DNA of 64,000 bases, taken from the NCBI RefSeq assembly GCF_036370855.1, contig NC_088132.1, positions 63,774,841 through 63,838,840 of the forward strand, read 5' to 3'. Positions 62,701 to 64,000 of this stretch are shown piece after piece (the stretch's first letter is position 1; every line of letters begins with the position of its first letter). The notes under the pieces are model-generated. The model was not told the DNA's origin and did not search any database. It saw only the letters and a list, made by a program, of their open reading frames with translations. Made by a program: the position numbers and the translations under genes. The DNA is from Dromaius novaehollandiae. Lineage: Eukaryota > Chordata > Aves > Casuariiformes > Dromaiidae.

Positions 62701-64000
62701 ATTTATAGTTACATAAAATACAGAAAACAGCAGATTTACAAAACTAAAAATGTCACAATTTTATCATCTTTTTATTCTGCTTCTGCCCCTTTAGACCTAT
62801 TAGTTGTCATCTTACTCCACTTTGGGTTCAGTACATTTCAGCATTGCTGTCTTTTCAAAAAAATGGGAATGGGTGTTGAATGCAATCCCTTCTGCTTACA
62901 GTCACTAACGGATCTCTCACGGTTCATATGTATTATTCTTCACAGTCATTGTTCCCAGTTGCTTCAGCTAAACCTTTAGCCATGAATACAACTTCCAACA
63001 TGCAGATGCTGAAATTGCAACCCGAATGATGACTTTTCTGTGGCCCTTCTTCATAATGGCAACAAATCCAAAAAGTCCATGTAATACAGGACAGTATTGC
63101 ATTAATCCATACAGTATTTTACCAACTTGTCCGTTACTAAAGCAACTTCCTCAAAAGCTCCATCTGATGAGAGATACCCGCCCTAGCAGGGGGAGCTTTT
63201 AGAGTGGAATCAAGAGTCGTATGCATTTAATTGGTATTTTCTGGCATTTTATTTAGCCGTTTTTCTGAAATTTATGAAATGTTGGAGTATTTCCAGCATT
63301 TGTTCCAATAGGTACAAGCAATACCTATCTGCGCTGTAGACCTCTATATCAGGGCAAGTTACCCCGACTTTGTATAGCCCATGGAGAAAAGTTTATACTT
63401 TGAGAATATAATACCTCTTGTCTCTAATTTGGAATGAGATGAACCGTGTAGTAGAATAGCCAGCTTTCTCCATTGATTAATAATAGAATTGATTAATAGT
63501 AGAATGAGTAACTTAGATGCGCACAATTTAAGTTAGATGAATCCCATGTCAGGCAGCCTCTTTTCTGCCTGAACTCAACTTTGACTGGTGGCATGGCAGT
63601 GCTGTGTTTTGAAGTTCCTTATTCTTTTTGCCAGATCTCTAGGCCTGATGGTTGTACTGGCATAAAGGTAAAAGTTGAAATCTTCACTCATTTATTAAGC
63701 TAAATTTCCACTGAAATCAGGGAACTTATTGGGACATTACTGCTTTAGATGTGGACTCTAGGGACTGGGGGAGGGACAGTTTGTCTGTGTCTGCCCATCC
63801 CAGGCTATAGACCGGGTTGCTCTTTAGAAATGGGAGGGAAAGACAGAATGTATTGGTTATTTCAGACTCCCTAGCAGTGGTTTGATGAGCAGTTGTATCC
63901 ATATCATCAAGATCCATGTGGTGACAGGACAGTGACTGGGGAAAATGATATTTGTAAGCTACTGTTACGCTGGACAACTAGCAGTGTGTGTGAGAGGGTT
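59740..64000. other. Unique AT-rich DNA, no gene supported
   Basis: This contains A12 at 60049-60060 and a short (CT) run at about 61930-61942. Frames of 60-90 codons occur on both strands with no recognisable product. I see no RNA gene, LINE or SINE that I can support in these 4 kb. Confidence 0.5.

Noticed and set aside
1..64000. CRISPR arrays, bacterial operons, prophage or plasmid features
   Set aside because: Base composition, CR1/MIR repeats and the lack of dense coding rule out a prokaryotic sequence; no regularly spaced direct repeats were seen.
1..64000. Endogenous retrovirus LTRs or internal genes
   Set aside because: I looked for paired long direct repeats and retroviral-type open frames and saw none.

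Overview
This is vertebrate nuclear DNA, most likely from a bird or, less likely, another sauropsid. The evidence is the repeat content. There are four substantial remnants and one short fragment of CR1 LINEs, the dominant retroposon family of birds and reptiles. There are also several very old tRNA-derived SINE remnants of MIR type, and no Alu, L1, B1 or other mammal-specific repeats that I can recognise. The best-preserved CR1 (16090-17042) reads like the 5'-truncated copies common in avian genomes. Species cannot be named from the sequence.

I see no convincing protein-coding gene. The longest open frames are about 100-155 codons. They often overlap other open frames on the opposite strand, several are antisense to CR1 or lie in GC-rich DNA, and none resembles a family I know. 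The window is AT-rich, has many stops, and looks like intergenic desert or the interior of a very long intron. A few strong splice-acceptor-like sites precede short open segments (5027-5134, 28386-28504, 44139-44272), but none has a convincing donor or a recognisable product.

Layout: 1-3082 is unique sequence followed by an ancient plus-strand CR1 covering the reverse-transcriptase part to the 3' end. A small GC-rich patch follows at 3190-3420. From 3430 to 16080 the sequence is mostly unique, with a fold-back MITE-like remnant (about 9095-9237), MIR pieces (about 7975, 13225), a pair of linked palindromes (12934-12971) and a polypyrimidine tract. The youngest-looking CR1 is at 16090-17042. 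A nearly perfect 195-bp tandem duplication sits at 18345-18735. A tRNA-like SINE with two inverted modules is at about 23483-23742, and a minus-strand CR1 5'/middle remnant at 25605-27250. A nearly full-length MIR (29835-30125) and another SINE cluster (31200-31430) come next. A strong isolated CpG-island-like block (about 32030-32900) is the most promising regulatory candidate. The right half is mostly unique AT-rich DNA with a MIR-like SINE (38725), CR1 and MIR fragments (47615, 48930), a minus-strand CR1 3' remnant (52625-53400), and homopolymer runs including A27, C22 and T14.

All family assignments come from remembered consensus patterns read by eye, not from a search. I found no clear previously undescribed system. 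The items most worth checking are the orphan CpG island, the 195-bp duplication, and the tRNA-like SINE with inverted modules.
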